From the NCBI GenBank assembly GCA_004799435.1, contig SSMV01000068.1:1-55883 (forward strand): DNA of 55,883 bases, given 5' to 3'. The position numbers and the translations under genes were made by a program. How positions within the stretch are numbered: position 1 is the first letter of the stretch; every line of letters begins with the position of its first letter. Below, piece after piece: positions 55,498-55,883 of this stretch. This stretch comes from Bradyrhizobium sp. (GTDB lineage: Bacteria; Pseudomonadota; Alphaproteobacteria; Rhizobiales; Beijerinckiaceae). The notes under the pieces were generated by a model. That model was given only the letters and a program-made list of their open reading frames with translations, was not told the DNA's origin and searched no databases.

Positions 55498-55883
55498 ATG
55501 ACAATGGTCTTGGCGGAAGCGAACCGTGGCGCCGATGAGGAGGCGCGTCAGATCGAACGGCTTCTGCTGCTCGACAAGATGAAACTCGGGCCGATCGGTT
55601 ATTTCGCAGTGCTGGCAAATGACAGCGACGACATCCTCGCGATCGGCGCGGCCAGAGTGCTGATCGACCAGGATGCGGCGCCAGAGTGGGTATGGGATCG
55701 CATCGTTGCTCTGTCGGCCTATCCGTCGATCCAGTCGCGCGCATTTGATTTCTTCATTTCAAATTTCGACTATGAGCGCGCCCGGACAGCGCTTGAAACG
55801 CCGCTACGGGCCTCCGCCGATTTGATCGAGCGCCAACTCGCCTCAATCTTCACGGTCGCCCCGCCTGAGACGATCGACATTGA
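55498..55883 (+). CDS. Unknown protein, cut by the window edge
   Basis: An open frame from the ATG at 55498 to the end of the window gives at least 128 residues without a stop: it starts MTMVLAEANRGADEEARQIE and contains KMKLGPIGYFAVLANDSDD and AARVLIDQDAAPEWVWDRI. GGGGAA precedes the ATG by 7 bases. The visible part is mostly helical with no signal peptide and a HEAT-repeat-like look. I do not recognise a family. Confidence 0.65.
   Translation, partial: MTMVLAEANRGADEEARQIERLLLLDKMKLGPIGYFAVLANDSDDILAIGAARVLIDQDAAPEWVWDRIVALSAYPSIQSRAFDFFISNFDYERARTALETPLRASADLIERQLASIFTVAPPETIDI

Overview
The window is about 56 kb of GC-rich chromosomal DNA from an alphaproteobacterium, most likely of the Hyphomicrobiales (Rhizobiales), possibly a Beijerinckiaceae/Methylocystaceae-type organism. 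The order level rests on the tatABC-serS neighbourhood, the mdh-sucCDAB-lpd operon, alphaproteobacterial AddAB, IalB, DUF2336 and DUF2865 proteins, HspQ and a small Flp pilin. The family is a guess. I see no rRNA, tRNA, insertion sequence, integrase, CRISPR array or origin. The two genes at the edges are cut: serS on the left and an unrecognised gene on the right.

Region 1 (1-3573, minus strand): tatA-tatB-tatC, a DMT-family permease and serS. Several of these genes overlap at start and stop.

Region 2 (3706-12695) is the accessory centrepiece, a compact gene set of biosynthetic type in four transcription blocks. Block a is a carrier protein with an HSL-type hydrolase (minus). Block b is an acyl-CoA-dehydrogenase-like flavoprotein, a seryl-tRNA-synthetase-derived amino acid:carrier protein ligase and a feruloyl-CoA-synthetase-like AMP-forming ligase (plus). 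Block c is a short-chain reductase, a second AMP-forming ligase and a second carrier protein (minus). Block d is a GNAT-like acyltransferase (plus). Together they look like a route that loads an amino acid on one carrier and a carboxylic acid on the other, modifies them by oxidation and reduction, and joins or releases them. No NRPS or PKS megasynthase is present. The product is unknown to me, and this is the best candidate for an undescribed system here.

Region 3 (12724-22930, plus): cobQ (cobyric acid synthase), then addB and addA (double-strand-break repair), then two envelope proteins (a TAXI-like binding protein and a Sel1/TPR-like protein). The start of addB is abnormal: conserved N-terminal sequence lies upstream of the first usual start codon.

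Region 4 (22952-38681, minus) is a run of 12 co-directional genes. mdh, sucC, sucD, sucA, sucB and lpd encode a TCA-cycle block, with a MAPEG protein inserted before lpd. Downstream lie CDP-diacylglycerol diphosphatase, an L,D-transpeptidase, a Tat-exported isoaspartyl-methyltransferase-like protein, a large membrane protein with a spermidine-synthase-like domain, and a lipoprotein. The only gene-free stretch over 300 bases (38682-39008) lies upstream of mdh and carries regularly spaced repeat half-sites.

Region 5 (39009-55883) is ordinary chromosomal content: PHA depolymerase, a GST, ribokinase, a DsbA-type protein, an Flp pilin with tandem terminators, UppP, EcsC, an SMP-30 lactonase, DUF2865, AsmA, HspQ, IalB, a YejA-like binding protein with an 18-bp tandem repeat, FrnE, DUF2336, a degenerate CitE-like protein and a truncated unknown gene.
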